Shown here: piece by piece, positions 6,521-7,853 of the stretch
Layout: each line of letters starts with the position of its first letter
Numbering within the stretch: the first letter of the stretch is position 1
Source of the DNA: Phycisphaerae bacterium
Lineage (GTDB): Bacteria > Planctomycetota > Phycisphaerae > UBA1845 > PWPN01
Direction of reading: 5' to 3'
DNA: 7,853 nucleotides
Assembly: GCA_026647385.1 (NCBI GenBank)
Contig: JAPKGY010000117.1
Location: 1 to 7,853, forward strand
Made by a program: the position numbers and the translations under genes
Notes under the pieces: model-generated
Databases searched by the model: none
Told to the model about the DNA's origin: nothing
What the model saw: the letters and a program-made list of their open reading frames with translations, nothing else

Positions 6521-7853
6521 GCGTCCTTCTCCGCTTGCCCGCGGCAGGCTTCGTAATCCGCCCGCAACTTCCGGCGCATCACCTTATTCGATGCGGTCCG
6601 CGGCAGTTGCTCGACGATCCGCACGTCGGTCACCCGGAACAGCGGGTTCAAGTCCTTGCGGATCGCCTGTTGCATGTCCTTCAGCCATGCGTCGGCCGGC
6701 CGATCGTGGTGCGCGTCGACGACCGCATAAACGACCAGAAGACTCGGCCCGCCGCCCTCGGGCTCCGCGGCGATGGCCGCCACGTCGCGCACGCCCTCCA
6801 GGCGGCCCAGGACGCGCTCGATCTCGGCCGATGACACCTTGATACCTCCAAGGTTCATCGTGTCGTCCGCCCGACCATGCGCGCGGTAATAACCGCCCGC
6901 CAACCGTTCCATCTGGTCGCCGTGCCGGCGAAGCACCTGCCCGTCCGGTCCGGGCGGCACGTCCTTGAAGTACACCGCGTCGTGATCGGTGTTGAGCAAC
7001 TCGACCGACAATCCCATGGCCGGCGTAATCAGGAACAGCTCGCCCACCTCCGCCCAGGCACCGGTCTCGTCCAGAATCACAAAATCGCTGCCGATCGCCG
7101 GCCCGGAGAAGGTGCTCGGCGCGTTCGGCTGAATGACCGTGCTGGTGATGTATCCGCCGCCAACCTCCGTGCCTCCGCAATACTCGATGATCGGCCGATA
7201 GCCCGCCACGTGCATCAGGTAGTGCATGTCGTCCGGGTTCGAGCATTCGCCCGTCGAGCTGAACGCCCGGATCCGGCTCCAGTCGAGTCCCTGGATACAT
7301 TCGCTCGCTCGCCATTGGCGGACCAGGCTGGGGACGACCCCGAGCATGTTCACCCCCGTCTTCTCCACGAACTCGCAGAACGGACGCCCCGTCGGAACGT
7401 CATCGAACAGCGCGATCGTCCCTTGGTTGATCAACGTGGCGAAAACCAGCCAAGGCCCCATCATCCAGCCCAAGCTTGTCGGCCAGCAGATCACGTCGCC
7501 GGGGCGGATGTCGTGGTGGTAGTATCCGTCCGAAGCTCCCTTGATCGGAGTCGTGTGATTCCAGGGAATCGCCTTGGGGTCGCCGGTCGTTCCGGAGGAA
7601 AAGAGAATATTGATCCAGTCGCCGGGCGAGCAGACGCGGGGTTGGAACCCGGTCTCATCGCTGAGGAAGTCGCGCCACCTCAGATCCTCGCGCCGCAGGT
7701 CCTCGGGACCGGCGGGGGCCTGTTCGGGACCCTCCAGCACGATGGCTCTGGGACCATCCGCCTGAACCACTTTTTCATACAGGGGCAACCTACGCCCGCC
7801 ACGGCACATGTGGTCGGCGGTGAAGACCGCCTTCGCCTCCGACAGTTCGAGTC
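6517..7853 (-). CDS. AMP-forming acyl-CoA synthetase, AAE17/AAE18-like (5' end cut by window edge)
   Basis: Activates a carboxylic acid to its CoA thioester through an acyl-adenylate. The frame stays open to the right edge: 444 residues are visible and roughly the first 200-300 are missing. The core motifs are present: P-loop SSGTTGDPK (about 7573-7599), GWMMGPWLV, the adenylate-binding block YCGGTEVGGGY, RRHGD, the hinge and CoA region HGRADDTMNLGGIK followed by SSAEIERV, and PRTASNK containing the C-terminal catalytic lysine. The wording of many blocks (ADH-x-RGGRR-PLY, GDPKAIPW, MLGVVPS, NPLF-V) follows the plant peroxisomal acyl-activating enzymes 17/18 more closely than bacterial acetoacetyl-CoA synthetase, as far as I recall those sequences. 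Its gene ends in a 4-nt overlap with bdhA, and thiolase follows, so acetoacetate is the likely physiological substrate by context. Other short-chain or beta-keto acids remain possible. The start and regulation lie outside the window. Confidence 0.88.
   Translation of the reverse strand, partial: LELSEAKAVFTADHMCRGGRRLPLYEKVVQADGPRAIVLEGPEQAPAGPEDLRREDLRWRDFLSDETGFQPRVCSPGDWINILFSSGTTGDPKAIPWNHTTPIKGASDGYYHHDIRPGDVICWPTSLGWMMGPWLVFATLINQGTIALFDDVPTGRPFCEFVEKTGVNMLGVVPSLVRQWRASECIQGLDWSRIRAFSSTGECSNPDDMHYLMHVAGYRPIIEYCGGTEVGGGYITSTVIQPNAPSTFSGPAIGSDFVILDETGAWAEVGELFLITPAMGLSVELLNTDHDAVYFKDVPPGPDGQVLRRHGDQMERLAGGYYRAHGRADDTMNLGGIKVSSAEIERVLGRLEGVRDVAAIAAEPEGGGPSLLVVYAVVDAHHDRPADAWLKDMQQAIRKDLNPLFRVTDVRIVEQLPRTASNKVMRRKLRADYEACRGQAEKDA
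6524..6532 (-). promoter_or_regulatory. Ribosome binding site of bdhA within the synthetase gene
   Basis: GGAGAAGGA on the minus strand lies 3 nt before the ATG at 6520 and overlaps the last codons of the acyl-CoA synthetase gene. It contains two candidate cores: GGAG with 8-nt spacing and AAGGA with 3-nt spacing. With the ATGA overlap it points to translational coupling. Confidence 0.55.

Noticed and set aside
4700..6556. A 618-codon open frame on the plus strand opposite the thiolase and dehydrogenase genes.
   Set aside because: Same antisense codon-bias effect. It spans two well-supported minus-strand genes and the gap between them, and its product resembles no known family.

Overview
This is a compact, high-GC bacterial chromosomal segment in which every supported gene lies on the minus strand. 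In transcription order (right to left) it holds a 5'-truncated AMP-forming acyl-CoA synthetase, a D-3-hydroxybutyrate dehydrogenase, an acetyl-CoA acetyltransferase (thiolase), an intergenic stretch of about 390 bases, a stand-alone ATP-pyrophosphatase subunit of GMP synthetase (GuaA type), and the large subunit of carbamoyl-phosphate synthase (CarB), which runs off the left edge just short of its stop codon. No RNA gene, insertion sequence, CRISPR array or tRNA was recognised.

The right half (about 4541-7853) reads as one metabolic operon. The synthetase and dehydrogenase genes overlap by 4 bases (ATGA), and the dehydrogenase and thiolase genes are 30 bases apart. Together they form a plausible short route: 3-hydroxybutyrate is oxidised to acetoacetate, acetoacetate (or a related acid) is activated to its CoA thioester, and thiolysis gives two acetyl-CoA. 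Diagnostic catalytic residues are intact in the dehydrogenase and the thiolase. The synthetase resembles the plant peroxisomal acyl-activating enzymes AAE17/AAE18 more than classical acetoacetyl-CoA synthetase, so its substrate is inferred from the neighbours.

The left half (1-4149) is a nucleotide-synthesis pair, guaA ATPase subunit then carB, 40 bases apart. Both proteins are the ammonia-accepting, ATP-using half of a glutamine amidotransferase, and neither glutaminase partner lies in the window. The gap between the two gene groups contains an extended imperfect inverted repeat, a GA-rich tract and a perfect GC hairpin just upstream of the guaA ribosome binding site.

The organism cannot be fixed from sequence alone. 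High GC, a split-type GuaA, an AAE17/18-like ligase and TTTGAAATCTGAAATC-like intergenic sequence would suit a Planctomycetota-type or related environmental bacterium, but this is a low-confidence inference. The window looks like ordinary core and central metabolism. I see no defence system or mobile island. The most unusual points are the ligase family, the pairing of two amidotransferase synthetase subunits, and the structured intergenic region.
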